The notes under the pieces are model-generated. The model saw only the letters and a list, made by a program, of their open reading frames with translations. It was not told where the DNA came from and searched no databases. The position numbers were made by a program, and so were the translations under genes. A DNA stretch of 64,000 bases, from the NCBI GenBank assembly GCA_963678705.1, contig OY783212.1, positions 3,658,001 through 3,722,000 of the forward strand. The letters are read 5' to 3'. Origin of the DNA: Panorpa germanica (lineage: Eukaryota > Arthropoda > Insecta > Mecoptera > Panorpidae). Shown here one piece after another: positions 42,040-55,073 of the stretch (the first letter of the stretch is position 1; each line of letters begins with the position of its first letter).

Positions 42040-42400
42040 CTGCCTCTCTCTTTCTGCTACTCTCCCTCATGTTTCTACTAAGCCCTTCTTTTTCTCTCCT
42101 CGCTGCTTCTGTCTATCTCCGCTTCTCTTCACAATCCGCACAATCATCTTTTCACTTTTTACTCTTTTCGCACATGAATACTTAATGTGCTCCAGCGTTT
42201 CTCTCTCTCTCTCCAGGACACTGTGCTGCTTTTTCTTCGTTTCCCAATCTAAATCTTGCTATTCTTATTATGTTCCTTGTCTCTTTTTCTGGGATGTATT
42301 TCGGCATTTCTCTCTCCCAAATTCTCTTGTAGTGTGCGCAAGTCGGATGTCTTAAGTATTCGAGCAAGTACTCTTTCCGCGAAACGACAATTGTGTTTTT
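42040..42400 (-). mobile_element. LINE C-terminal fragment (RFRLGNE type)
   Basis: Minus strand: EYLRHPTCAHYKRIWEREM, then RNIIRIARFRLGNEEKA, then in another frame ERETLEHIKYSCAK, ending at a stop. RFRLGNE followed by a cysteine/histidine knuckle with ETLEHI and C is the tail layout of a group of insect non-LTR retrotransposons. One frame change falls inside the knuckle, where the two leading cysteines are lost; a (GA)n run on that strand probably caused it. The region appears as a pyrimidine tract on the plus strand. Confidence 0.72.
42199..42216. repeat. (CT)n microsatellite inside the LINE fragment
   Basis: A CT run of about 18 bases at the point where the LINE frame changes. Confidence 0.8.
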
Positions 42401-43909
42401 ATATTATGACAGTAATAATTTATTTTTAAAAATCATTATCATTATCATTTGGTTTTTTATAAATAAGAAGATAATAACAGTTTACATTAGATTTTGATCG
42501 TTTTTGTGCATTCATCTTTTTTAGTTTAGGATATCCGGACTAACCTTGGTCCCAATTGATACGGATATGGAAGACCTACTGTGTATGTAGGTATATTGCT
42601 GTTTGTACTCTATTTTAGATATGTACAATGCAATTATCCTTCGCTATGAGAGAGAATTCCACAATTCAAACACAATCATGCCTGGTAGCAATTAGTTGCA
42701 GAAAAACACAGGATGTCGCTTCAAACAATTAATTACATACGTAAAAGCAGGAACAGTGAAACCTTGTCGTCTGTCGAACATCGTGGCATGTCCACAGCTC
42801 GCCAGTGCACGTGTACTAGTAATCAGACGGTTGTTCTCGGCCTCGATTGGTGGTCGGTTAGGTTGGTCAGTGGGTTGTTGTTGTATGCGCCTGTGGTATT
42901 GGCAACCAGATGACCAGCTGAGTAGCTCTTTAGGCGACCATGGAAATACGAAAACAGATATTTGTTTAATGTTGTCTTATTTTAGTATATATTAGAGATA
43001 AGTTCAAGATCCAAGGAATACAATGACAAGTCTATCTAAAGGAAGTCTTCTATAAAAAAGAAAGTAAGTAAGCTATTTATAAGGATTGTTTATTAATTAA
43101 TTATTATGTTAGAAATTAAATGTATAATCGAAAAAGACCATAAAAATTAAAGAGACAATCTACGTCATTTTTAAAACGAATCATTACGTCACAGTTCTGA
43201 CAAAAGCAATTTGAGTAGCCTTAGGTTCTTAATTTATCAAAGAAATACGTCTCCCACCTAACTAAACAACTGCGGACGCTCATGTTTATCTGTATATACC
43301 TATATTTACCGATTTAAGCATTTCTAACTTTAAAAGTTCCTATACGAATAAAAATGTAAACATTCGCCTTGCCTAGCATATATATTACCTGCGGCATACA
43401 TTTTTAGGATTCTTTAAATTTTTTGCTCTTATGTTGTCATGTATATCTAACGGCATACATTGCAATAAATTTACCAAGACTAAAATATCTTTAGGCTGTT
43501 TCTAAAAAAGAAATGCGACTTGACATATACTTTAATGATAAGAATATAAGATATGTAACTGAAAGTAAAGAAAAGTTTTTGACGTTTTAAATACACCGAT
43601 GTCCAGTGAAGAAAGAATGACTTTGCGTAGTTGAGTTGGCCTTTGTGTTATCACTATCGCTTGTTATTGTTATTGTTTATACGTACTTGAATCACGCGGA
43701 GGCTGTCTACAACCGGATGTCGCACTTTTAGATATCAACTAATTAATAATGTCATAATTTAACGTATTTCTTATTTTCGACGACCTTATGCCATAAAAAG
43801 ACATTATTGTTAGGATTCTTTAATTAAAATAAGGTGGACCAATAGTCTCTTAACATCTGAGAAGCTTCCGCGCAGGCGGATATAACTTTTTGGCAACAGC
43901 GCTACAGAA

Positions 43910-44110
43910 CTTCTCACGCTACAATCAAAGAACCTGGTTTCAACAAAACGGAGCAATATGCCACACCTTTATAGTGGCAGTTCGTGAAATATTTGGCCTA
44001 AAACTGATATCCAAAAGAGGTGATATTAAGTGGGCACCCCGGATCCCGGATTTATCCACAATGAACATTTTCCTTTAGAGATACCTTAAAAAGGATCTCT
44101 AAGTGTTCTG
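43910..44110 (+). mobile_element. Mariner-type transposase, DDE catalytic fragment, dead
   Basis: Frame: TWFQQNGAICHT, IFGLKLISKRGDIKWAPR, IPDLSTMNIFL, then a stop and RYLKKDL. This matches the second catalytic block of mariner-type transposases (FQQDGAxxHT ... VISRxGDVNWPPRSPDLTPxDYFLWGYLK). The catalytic Asp of QDG is Asn here and the later Asp is lost, so it cannot be active. Decayed sequence may continue to about 44280. Confidence 0.8.
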
Positions 44111-44280
44111 TCCAATGCCGAAACCTTAAGTTGCCCCTTATACACACGTCCTGTGGTCCACAAGTCTCAAATGAGCATTCTGATGCTTCGACACCACTGT
44201 TCCTTCGTGAGATGTCATCGCCAGGCCTGGGTTGAACTCATAGCAACGTACTGGTTGTCTTTATAGCACCAAATAGCGCT

Positions 44281-47200
44281 AACTTTATTAATTATTCATA
44301 AAGTGAAATCACAGACTTAGATTTTATTATATTAATTCAGTGAATACTTTGAACTTTGTTTTAAAACTAAGGCATAATATTCTTATTGAGTTTTTGAAAT
44401 ATTTCGAGCAATTGATTTCACAATATGTAAATTAGTAACTTAAACAAAGTTTAAACAAATTCACAAATTCAAATATCCCTTTCAGTTTCACTGTCAGAGT
44501 TCCATGTGGTTTCAAGTTTTGTTCATAACTTTGATTTTATTATTGACTTGTGCTTTCTAACTTTATAGTTGTTGAAGCCTAGATATTTTATCTACAGGGT
44601 ATTAGGTACATTGATATCATACTTGAAAAGGATCAGCGTTTATTCATAGTTTTCTAGTAGACGTTTCAAACAATTAAAATAATAGTTTAAAGAGCCTGGA
44701 ACGCGACTGCTCCAATAAGGTCTCATGATTCGTACTAAATACACAGATTTTCTTGAGACACTACAGTCTTCAGTTTACGATCGCTCTAACATATTTAATG
44801 AATTATGTCAAAGACAAAGCGCCTACAAATGAACAGGAAAATAAATTGCATTTCTATTTATAAAAAGTCTATAACTAAGTATAATCTTTTTTATTTAAAC
44901 TCTACGACACATAGATTAATAGTTTTACGAATTCCATTAATTTATCCGTGTGTATAAATGTGTATCGAGTTGTTTTAGGGGTAGGGGGTGGTATATGTGA
45001 TTTCCATGAGTACATTCGCGGTATTAGAAGCCGTACAGTTCCGTAAGAGTTCGCTGGCATCGGGATTGGCATCGGTTCTAATTCATGATATGGCATAGAC
45101 ATGAGGCATCGGTTGACCGTTCCGTCCGTTAATTCGCCATCTCCTCTATTTACATACTCACACTGTGTCAATATTACATTCATACTACTCAGAAATCAAC
45201 ATCAAAGTCTGTGGAATTATTTTATACTATGAAAGGGATTGTTCGCTAATGAATTTTGTTTAACTTCAAGAGGTGACTTTGAAGAGAAACTGACAAAGGT
45301 CGTTTTTATATATATGTTTAAATATTTGCATATAATAACGTTTCTGCAAAACATATCTTATTCATGATGTTCAGAAATTACACCGTAACCATAAATGTAT
45401 CATTTACGTAATGTAACATCAAATGTGTGACTCTTGTAAGGCAATCTGCACACGAGTCGAGTGATTGCAAATTAGTTGAGCCGTGTTTCGTGACTCCATA
45501 GAATTTTTAACAATATCATAATAGGGGATTTTATTGTGTCGTATTATGTATGTATCTTATGTATACTTTAGAATAGTATTTGTGCACATCTCTGTTCATG
45601 ATGTCACCATCAAATGCATGCAATCAAGCATTCCCTGCGACCGAGAAACATAATCACTCAAAACCAATTTAGTTTCGTTCGTGCCGTGTGTTTTCTCTGA
45701 GTCGTATACAAATTCGTTCTCTCACTAACAACACAGTTCCATTTTCATTCGGTTCGGGCAGATTCGGGGCTAAGGTTTGCAATCAGTCGTCTCATGTGCG
45801 GAGGACCTAAGTCTGTAAATAAACAACTTCTAATTTATTCTATTTTAATTAAATTGACTATTACTAAAGAATTACTAACCATGACTCACCAGATTTGACA
45901 TTTTTGTTTTCAATTATCTGTATCATTTGAGAAATGACACTGGCGCAGCGTATTTGTAAGGTTTAGAAGTCAGTGAACTAGAAAAAACATAAAAAATATA
46001 TTACCGAAATTTAATATTAAATTTTAATATTATTTCATCAAGATCTTGTTAGATCCTTCAAATGAAAACATTATATTTTTTGAAGAATTATTAATAAACC
46101 TTTTAAGGATTTCATAAATACTATAAAAGGGTGGATTACTTATGATTTATTTGGATTATATATTGTTAAAGATACTTCGGCCTATGACTATATAAAAGAT
46201 TGGGCCGTAGTTTAACTAACTAATAGTAATTTATTTAAAAAAAGTTGTTCTTTAGAAGAATAAATATGCAAAAATAGCAATGTTATTTGTTAAACCACAC
46301 TGAAATGAAAGATGATGAATATACTATGTATATGCATATACATAAAAATAAATTTCTATTTTAGTTATAATTTCCCCTGCATTCAAGTCACGTACGTTAT
46401 TGTTGAGGGTTGCCGTGGCTAAATCAAGCAGGCGCTAGGCTTGGACATACTGTTGCTCAGTTTTATGATTTATTGCAAAGTCGTTCCTACTGACGCGATA
46501 GATATAAGTTGTATAGCATGTGTTTTAAATGTCTAATAAGATGTTTTGTCTTAAGTAGATGAGTAGCCGAACCAGTCTTGCCTAATGTGCATCTTTATGG
46601 TAATTAAGACTACTCTTATTCTGGAATAGACTATGTGCAACCGCTGACTATTGTTGATTGGTTGTGTGTCCTATTCAAACTTCTTGCCATTTTGTATTCA
46701 ATAAGCTGGATTCGTGGTTTCGCATTAGCAACGTTATCAAGCTTCTATTATAATGTGTATCAACACATAATTAGCTGTAATTATGTTGCAGGTTTGAAAT
46801 AAACGCACGTAGCACTGCTTCGTTGTTTCCAGTGTAAGAGCGCTGATTAAAAGATTAAAACATGTTGTGCGTAGTGGTGATAATCCATACAATCAAAAAC
46901 TAAGTCGCAGAACTATGTCGGTCCTTTTTGGATTCAGGATGGTCCGACATAATCATGCGGCAGCAGTTACAGTATGAATAGATTGGGTATCTCTGGCTTT
47001 TTAAATTAATAAAATAATTTAAAAATACAGAACAATATTGCGAGTACATCACAATGACTGGGCAGTCCAATTCAAGTGCATATTTTATAATAAAACGGCC
47101 AAAACTCGCACACACACTCGTAAATATAACTGAATATAGAATAAACAATAAAAAATATTTTAATATTCCATCGTAAAAAAGTTTATTTTACATTTTTTTA

Positions 47201-47814
47201 AATTTAATTCGAATCTAAAATTACGCTGTTTCTCTAACAATAATTTTCAGGTAATGGATTAATAACAATAACAATAACAATACAATAACAAATAACAAAC
47301 TCAAATTAATTAACAAAAAGAGAAATATGTACAGAATTAATTACTTAAAATATTTTTAATAAATTCATACCATACGAAATAATTCAAGCAATTTACATTA
47401 ATGATAAAATATTTTATCAAAAGAGATTTATTACTTTGCTTAGTAAGAGCTTAAAGCTTTCAAGTTGACATTTGCTTTAGCTTTCATATTTATTTTACAT
47501 TTACTTTTTTTACTTTCGCATCAGCTAATATTCCTAAAAGTACGCTAATCCATATAAGCTGTGTACTGCCTGACTACCTTGTGTAACAGCTTTAAAGCTT
47601 CCCTTTTGGTCCTTCTACTTGCACAGAGCTTTATCGATACGTGGAGGGAGTTTGAAGTGCTTTTAAGTATTGTGATATATTAGTAAATATTTAGTAAACG
47701 TGAGTATTGTTGAAACCACTCTGTAGATTTGTTTATGCTGTTTAGGGTGAGGGTAGAAATACAGCGCAATGACGAACTGGCTTGCGAATTAAGTGGAAAG
47801 AAATATAATTGAAA
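44281..47814. other. Non-coding DNA
   Basis: No gene is recognised. The 93-codon minus-strand frame at 44902-45183 overlaps GGCATCGG repeats and has no recognisable feature. An AAC/AAT-rich simple repeat lies at 47260-47300. At about 46405-46470, GTGGCTAAATCAAGCAGGCG is faintly A-box-like, but no B-box follows. Confidence 0.45.
47260..47300. repeat. (AATAAC)n-type simple repeat
   Basis: ATAACAATAACAATAAC followed by degraded copies of the same word. Confidence 0.85.
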
Positions 47815-48059
47815 CAGTAAACATTTTGGAGTCACTTTGACATCATATTGGAGATGCGTATGATTTTTTTGTCATGAAAGAGTTCATTTATAGTTCAGTT
47901 TCTCACAATCGTTCATATGAAATGTCTGTTTTATCGGCTACACATGACGGAACCACCTGTCGGAATACAAATGAAGATAAAGTTGATGCGAACTATAATT
48001 GAAGTGAAATAGTGATAGAAACGTCACAAAATAGGGCACTTCACTAAATGTTTACTGGG
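47815..48059 (+). mobile_element. MITE family A, copy 4 (most complete)
   Basis: Begins CAGTAAACATTTTGGAGTC and ends AAATGTTTACTG; the ends are inverted repeats of each other over the first ~12 bp. About 245 bp, no coding capacity. The flanking bases show no clear target-site duplication, so I leave the superfamily open (the CAGT ends would suit Tc1- or hAT-type transposases). Confidence 0.92.
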
Positions 48060-48857
48060 AAATCAATCTCTCTCCTTAAGATCCGGCTCGAAGTACCATA
48101 GTACAGAGAGAGCAGAAATAAATTTCCTTTTTTAAAGTAATCACAAAAAATAATTTGTATCAATTTTGACACTATTCAAGTAATTTCGCAAATCCTGTTG
48201 ATTCGTTGCTGTCTGAGTTGAAACAAGTTGCTACCTTTTCACCTAACCTATAACTTTTACCTTAGTAAATTAATGTTTGTGGTTGTGTTTTGAGAAAGGT
48301 TTATATTTCGTTAATAAAATTATGTACACCGGTCTGAAAGACAGTAAAGAATATTTTTATTTATTTATTTGACAACAATTGATGCGCAGAGCGGACAAAG
48401 CATGAACTAAACATCACGAGTAACTTAATTATCACCCTCGAATCTGTTAACAACAAATAAGGTGAAAGAGATAAAGCGCAGAATGAATAAAGGGGTTCAC
48501 GCAATCACCTCGTTGTGATGTGTAACAACACACCTCGGATTGCATCCCGTTTTAAGAAGTTTTAATTAGTTTTTAAGATAACAAAGATAGGGGATTTCGT
48601 AATTGGCGGAGCAGTAACAAGTTAGACGTACCAAATTATTTAATAAATGTTAGTACTAAATTGAGATATAATATCATTCCCCCACCCTCTATTTTAGTTT
48701 TAGTTTTATATTTAGTTGTAAGAATAGTGTGCCATAAGGCAATAAAAATGATCTGCATATTTTTAGTTTTAATAAAAATTCAAAATCATACAAATATAAA
48801 AACTCTAAACGTCTAAGACCAATACAATAATTAATTATTGCTTGTGAAAATTTATAT
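48060..48857. other. Non-coding DNA
   Basis: Nothing recognised. A partial inverted repeat (GCAATC at about 48502, GATTGC at about 48538) encloses a GTTGT/ACAAC pair. Confidence 0.45.
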
Positions 48858-48985
48858 TTATGATTTCTCGGGCTTCCTAGACACGTAGCCTTTTATCGCC
48901 CCTAATAATGTTCTGTTTTTTTTTTAAACTTTGTATTCCGACAACTAGAATATTCTATTCATAGCCACTGCCGTTATAAATTTCG
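48858..48985 (-). mobile_element. LINE family G, 3' end, copy 2
   Basis: The minus strand matches the last codons and 3' UTR of the LINE tail at 23.1-23.24 kb: CCGAAATTTATAACGGCAGT, GTGGCTATGAATAGA, AGGGGCGATAAAAGGCTACG, GGAAGCCCGAGAAATCAT. An A run sits between the coding end and the UTR. Strongly 5'-truncated. Confidence 0.85.
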
Positions 48986-49081
48986 GTAATAATTCGTTTA
49001 ATTATGACTTGTGTTGTTCAAAATCGATTACATTAAAAAAAGAACCCATTATTGAAATTACAACCCTCAACATATTTTCCA

Positions 49082-49165
49082 GCCGGCGTTTTACGCCGAT
49101 TCCTGACAAAGGTGTCAGCACCTCTACGCGCCACCCGGGGGTCGGCGTTGTCGTCGCGTCAATGT
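49082..49165. other. Short CpG-dense patch of unknown origin
   Basis: GCCGGCGTTTTACGCCG, then TGACAAAGGTGTCAG, then CGCCACCCGGGGGTCGG and TCGTCGCGTC. It is the most CpG-dense stretch of the right half. GGCGTTTTACGCC is a perfect palindromic pair around TTT. Two overlapping short frames cross it, neither recognisable. Confidence 0.4.
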
Positions 49166-49837
49166 TTGTCAATTACAAATTCAGTTTACGTTCCATCTGA
49201 TAGGGAATACAAGTATCTTTTAAGTCTACCTCAGGATTATAATGAATTTGATGTACGAGTATTGTAGACGGTTTACATTTGCAACACTACGAATACATGT
49301 GAAATACATTTGCCGAGGAATGGCAACGTTTTAGGGGTGGTTGCTGGTAGCATTACTAATATGGGGTGGTGCTACGTTCTGATCCAACAAACACCCTCAT
49401 AATCCACGGTATATCCTTGTATTGTACTGTATTGTGCTGGGGGTGCTTTCACCTTTTGTAAACTGTCACGATGTAGATAGATATGAAGGTTTATTATACT
49501 CTGTAGTGTAGCTATGGGGCACAATAGCTCGATATAAAGTGAACTATTTTTAATGGCGTATTCTTATAGTTCAATTGTAGAAATATAGGAAGGTTTAGTA
49601 CCTTATAAACATATGAATTCTGTTTTCAAAAGATGAAAATATATTTCTTGTAGTATTGATTTTGACCCATTCGATTTACTCAAGAATGATTGTGATTGGA
49701 AGTACCAACTTTCCGGTGCAAAATAAGAAAGATGGTAAAAATAAATTTGGCTGTATTTAGATACACTTATCTAGTAGCTTACATTTCAAGAATTATACGG
49801 TGTGGTAGAGATTGCTCCAATGAACAATTATACATGA

Positions 49838-50143
49838 TTAGGTTACTAGGTCCGAGGGTTCAGTCCTGCATAATCTTCGAAGATCATTACTATGAAGCAA
49901 CATTTGCGTCACGGCGATGTTTTTGTGATGACGTAATCTCAACTCGTGCTTCGCTGCTATAGTTTCTAATTCTTCTTCGACTGTGTTAATCTTCAGATCT
50001 CTATGTATGTCGTCATTGCGGATATACCACGGTGCATTAACTATTCTTCGCAGAACTTTATTTTGGAACGTTTGGATTGCTTTAACGTTGGATTTCTTGG
50101 TGCAACCCCAGAGTTCACAGCGTCGCCCAATTAGCCAATACAT
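49838..50143 (-). mobile_element. Jockey-type LINE, C-terminal fragment
   Basis: The minus-strand frame reads CELWGCTKKSNVKAIQTFQN, KVLRRIVNAPWYIRNDDIHR, DLKINTVEEE and HELRLRHH. This is the strongly conserved stretch after the reverse transcriptase domain of jockey-clade elements (IQLWGxxxxSNIxxIQxFQxKxLRxIxxAPWYVxNxxIHxDL). The frame is open for about 100 codons, but the element is cut on both sides; no start, RT core or poly-A tail is present. Confidence 0.92.
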
Positions 50144-53100
50144 ATTCCTGTATTTTATGTTATGTATAGATTAAATATGGAATTCTAAAATGGTTTATAG
50201 TATGTATGTATATTTATACTTTTTATTGCATTGCATTTGCATTTAATCGTTAATTACATCTCTTCCTTTTTCTCCTTGAATCACTTTCTCTGTCCTCTAC
50301 TCCTCTACTACACCTTTATAAACTTCATGTTTCTTCAACTTCTTCCTTCCTGTCTCTATCTCTACCTAAAAACCTCTTTCTTCTCGTGCTCCTTTCATCA
50401 GCTCCTCTATCTTTCTTTCCCTGACAAATTAAACATCCTCCATATCTGCTCCGCCATTCATCTTCTTCCTTCGTTGTATCTCCTCTGCAGCCTTGAGATA
50501 CTTATTACAATTATAATACGAAAGAAGCACAATAAACGGTACAATCGACCATAAGTAAGAAAATCGGACAAATCATATGAAAAAGGACTCTTCTTTCCAA
50601 AGGAAAACAATTGGCAGTCTCAAAGGCAACAGCAAAATACTGACCGATCCCTCAACTCGATTAGAACCCGTCCTAAGTTAATCGAACAGTACTATCAGTT
50701 GGCGCAGAAAAGAAGGAACGAAAACATTTCTTCATAGTTTGACAACAAGTATGTATGTATTTAAAATTTCTATGGAATAGAACTGGAATGTAGCATGAAT
50801 CAGTTTCGTAGTTATGGGTACATAAATAGTTTCCTGTTAAGTGTTTTCACTTCCTTGTGAGTGACAACCGCCTGTCGGGCTGTACGGGAACTGATTAAAT
50901 CGAATGACGTAATGACACTTGTCAAATGAACCCGACACGACTGTCACTACGCTAAAACTAGATGTGTTTCGCGGTTTTAGGAAAGCAAGTTTACGGCAAC
51001 ACTATACATTTGACGGACTCCATTACACAAAGGTTGGGCTCATTTTTGTTGTGGCAGTTTTGAAGACGATATTTTAAGTAAATATTTGGTGCAAATATTT
51101 CTTGGAATTAGCGAGCTTGAACTAGTAAGTTGAAATTACAAGTAGAAAATAAAGCTGGTCACTAAAAAAACTTTTACTGATTACAATTCTATATTAGAGT
51201 TGCAGAAAGTGTACCTTTGGAATTAGATTGTAGTAGGCTAGTTAATTTTCAAACAGCTCTGCGTTATAACTTTTTATGAGAGATAGAAAATGAAGCTTGG
51301 GATTAAATGACGAGTTCATTTTTTATAAAATGCTGAGTGCTTTCCGATATAAAGCTTTATAATATAACGTTTTTCATAGAAAAGTAAATCTTTGAGAATG
51401 CCTTAAGATAGTTTTGTTATTGTTGTAGCAAGATAAAGACACATTGAACAAATAAAGACTGCTAGCAATTAGTCTTAAATTAGAGTTGTAGCAAGTCCAT
51501 CTAGCCCTCCAGGCGTCGACAATTCTTAGCAAACATCTAATGCAATATTCTTTAAAACATGAAATGGCTGAACTACTAAGCGAATCCACTGTTCCATCCA
51601 ATTATTCCTTCGTTCAACAGGTTGTTGGGTATCGTGAGTCTGATGCTGAGTTTGCCATCTAACAGGGCTTCCATCTAACAGCTGCGTGGAATACCGCACG
51701 ATGTGAACAACACATCTCCACAGCGTATCAACTCCTCGTTCGATGCTCCAGTTTTCGGTGAACACATTACAAACGTATGTCAGCTGTTTCCGGTCTGTCT
51801 CTAGTCTCTGGTTCAACCGTGGATATCCATTAACGCTGTGAATCTGAGTTTCAGTGGGTGAGAGGATGGGGTTTAGGGTTTTGGTTCTGCGTTTATTATT
51901 GCATTAGTTTGGAATTCAATTAAGATGTTTTCAACTAGAATGTTGTTAATTAATAATAGGACAACGCTTGAATTTATTAGAAACGGAAAAATATAAAACG
52001 TAGACAGACTTTAATTTAATTGAATACTAATTATATTTTTAAATGTAGCTTCATCATACTTGATGTAAAATTTTGTTTGAAGAATCACTGAAATATCTAA
52101 TTAAGTATTCTAAGTAATGTAAATTATATTTAAATTACTTTTCAAAGTTTCCAAATATTTGCTAGGTATTGAAATGTACCCAGCTATACACGGATCTGCT
52201 GAGATATCTATATACCTAGAAGCAACACTTTAAACTTCATGTACATTTCTTTACATAATTATGTTATGATTATTATCATTCAAATATAAACCGGAATTTT
52301 ATTTATTTTAATCAGCTGACGTGAATCAAACAAATAGCCCAACCTTTCCTTTCTTCTCCTCTCTTCTCTCCAATATTAGCTAACACTTTCTTCATTCCTC
52401 AGTCTAAACCTGGTGATCATCGTAATATTCTTAATCTTATTCTTCTTAATCACTTTGATCTTTTTTTTTCTTGGAATATTAACTAATTCTAATGTTTCTA
52501 TAGAAATGATTTACTCTATCGAAGTAAAAACATGCAATTGTTCACAATTTGTTCAAAGTTGTTTATTAAACTTTTCTGTAATAAGTTATGGATGTACAAT
52601 GTAATAACTGGAGAGTGTTTCAAGTTTTCATGTATAACCGTAATTTATAAACTTGTAAAGCTCTTCGAAAACTTTTTAAATACAATCTGCTTAATATAAG
52701 CTTAAAAAAAAACAGTTGAAAATGACCGGTAGTTTAATAGTGGCAGTTTATTTTATATATTTTTAATTTTGATCCAATACTTTGTATTGTATTGTTTTTT
52801 TTTTCTAATAATAATTCACGGGCAAGTATTGTATTGTTTTGAATATTTATTTCATCTACTTATTTTGTTACTCATATTATTTAGTTTAGTTTTCTTTGTT
52901 GTGCTTTTATTACATGAAGGCCTCTAAGTGTTCTTGCCGGTTCTAGCTATTCATGACACAACTCTGAAATAGCTTACAGCAAAAACAATAAATTAAATAA
53001 GTAAATAGTTTGAACTTGAAGTAATAGTATGAATTTGAAAATTCTACCGGAGTTAGTTACATTTATAAAAATAGATTTTGTAAATCGCCTCAAATTTAAA

Positions 53101-54740
53101 AAAGCATCGGCTAATGTTTATGCAAGTTGTCATTTGTCCTGCGTGATTTACCTCAAAGAGGTCAACGTCAGATGTGATGTACAATTGACGTAAAAAGTAT
53201 TAGAATCAAAGATAATGGAATATAAAAAGCAATAGACGATAACAGCAAAAAGCTTTTACAATTATATCGTCTACTAGTGTAATAATAGATTTAACTGAGT
53301 TTCACAGTAGCGGGTAGTAACTAGCGTTGGATGGGGTCACAATTACAATAAACGTTGGTTCTACGTTAAAATTGAAATTGACATGATTTTGAAAGTGGGG
53401 CATTATAATTGAGAAGTTTATTAGGGGTTTTTGATTGGTTAAGTGGGGAGAGGTTAATTTGGTTGCAGATTGATATGTATGGAAGAGTGGAGCAGTTAAC
53501 TGGTTACATTTGGATTCAATTAGAAAATTGTTTTCAAAAATTTTATTCGGTTGTACACGTGTTTTGTTTCATGACTATTTTTTGGAAAAGTTCTTCTCTT
53601 TTAGTTTCTGGTATATCGTATCTGGTATATCTATATCTTGATTTACGAAACCTTTAAGATTGATTCAAGCTAAGTTCAAGGTTTATTGAAAACAACCAAG
53701 CCCAATCGAACCTGAAGACACATCTGTCTGGCATCAAGCATCAACGTTCTGTGCCTCTGAACCGTTTTAATACCCATGGTTTTTCTTTCAGAATTCTTCA
53801 TAAACCACATGAGAAATAAACGAGTAGTATGTATGAACATGCCAAGGAAATTAAAGACAAGTAATCTGTCAAATTTTCAGGTTATGTTGCGTAAAATTGG
53901 ATCATGTACACTCTGAAGTTAGTAACACATAAGTGATAATAGAAATATACTGAAATAATACCAGAATTCACATAAAAACAAATAATTTGATCAATAATGT
54001 GTAAAATCAATAGCGCAGTAATTAAATTGTCTGTAGAGAAACACCTGTCAATAGGTGTGCGTGAACATCGACGTGTTGAGTTGGGTGGGGTGGACGTTGG
54101 ACGTCGAACAGTAGAAGACGGTAGCTTTGAATGGCGTCGCTGTTCCGCGACTATCTGAACCGTGTCTATCTATATGAACAACAAAGATAATAAAGGTATA
54201 TTGATATGTGGAAAATACGAGAAAATATTTACCTTTTTGTTCATAAAATGAAGGTAACGAAAATCCAGCGAAACGATAACAAGCGTTAACAATGAAAAGT
54301 AAATTAGATCAAATGCCCATTTAGAAAATTATGTGTTATAATTAAATAAGATAGTATTGTTGCTGGATGATGTTATTAAGTTAACTGGACTGAAACGTCC
54401 CAAATTGAACAATTAAAACTGGGCATTTACTAAGCTACTCGCAGATGAAGATTACATTTATAAGAGATTAAAAAGGAGGATACATATGTATCATAGGCTG
54501 TACGCTAAATCATTTTACATTGAATTTAAATATTTTTACCTTAGTAGTAGTTGAATTATTGCCCATTTTGTTTTAGTTTATTAAAATATATATGGTAACA
54601 TTACAAATAGATGAATATTTACATCAGCTTTTCATATTTCGCTATAATGGCTTTTGGCTATTTGGATTATTCAAATTATAAAAGGATCTTTTTCTAAAAT
54701 TACTAGAACGCTAAAAAAAGAAAGTAAGAAGAAAGAAAGA
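50144..54740. other. Non-coding DNA with a pyrimidine-rich stretch
   Basis: No gene is recognised in 4.6 kb. Positions 50260-50480 form a CT-rich tract that opens a 107-codon frame of low complexity; its minus strand could be a LINE tail but shows no diagnostic motif. The region 51490-51850 is less AT-rich, with two overlapping minus-strand frames of 75 and 96 codons and no recognisable domain. Another CT-rich stretch lies at 52345-52400. Confidence 0.45.
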
Positions 54741-54746
54741 ACATTA

Positions 54747-54800
54747 TTATGAGTGGTACAAGGCTACGAGCCTAGGAAGCCCGAGAAATCATAATAAAAA
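54747..54800 (+). mobile_element. LINE family G, 3' UTR tip, copy 3
   Basis: Only the 3' end is present: CAAGGCTACGAGCCTAGGAA, GCCCGAGAAATCATAATAAA, then an A-rich tail. Matches the 3' tips at 23.2 and 48.9 kb. Confidence 0.75.
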
Positions 54801-55041
54801 AATCTTCAAAATTAATGTAGTAAAATACTATGTTAGTGTACAGGATGTGTGTTTTTTTGAGTTCAGTACCTTTTATAGGATAGGGAATTCGTGGAGGTTC
54901 GCACTTATTGCAGCTTACTTCAGTTTAGAAAAACATCTAAATGAGAGGATTACATTGCTGGAGTGAAGATTATGCCAGCCCTGAGCTCAATCCCAGGAAA
55001 CATTTTCCAATTTCCGATTTGAGGTGATTTGTTGTTTTAGC

Positions 55042-55073
55042 AGACGTGTAGACGTGTAGACGTGTAGATGTGT
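55042..55073. repeat. 8-bp tandem repeat AGACGTGT
   Basis: Four units, the last with one change (AGATGTGT), followed by a GGGGGGTAGGG run. Confidence 0.9.

Noticed and set aside
44902-45183. 93-codon minus-strand frame with a PMPIPMP motif
   Set aside because: The motif comes from a short GGCATCGG DNA repeat; no domain or splice context.
50231-50554. 107-codon plus-strand open frame
   Set aside because: Low-complexity leucine/serine/phenylalanine reading of a pyrimidine tract; no domain.
51374-51816. Two overlapping minus-strand frames of 75 and 96 codons
   Set aside because: No recognisable domain, and they overlap in different frames; composition alone is not enough to call a gene.
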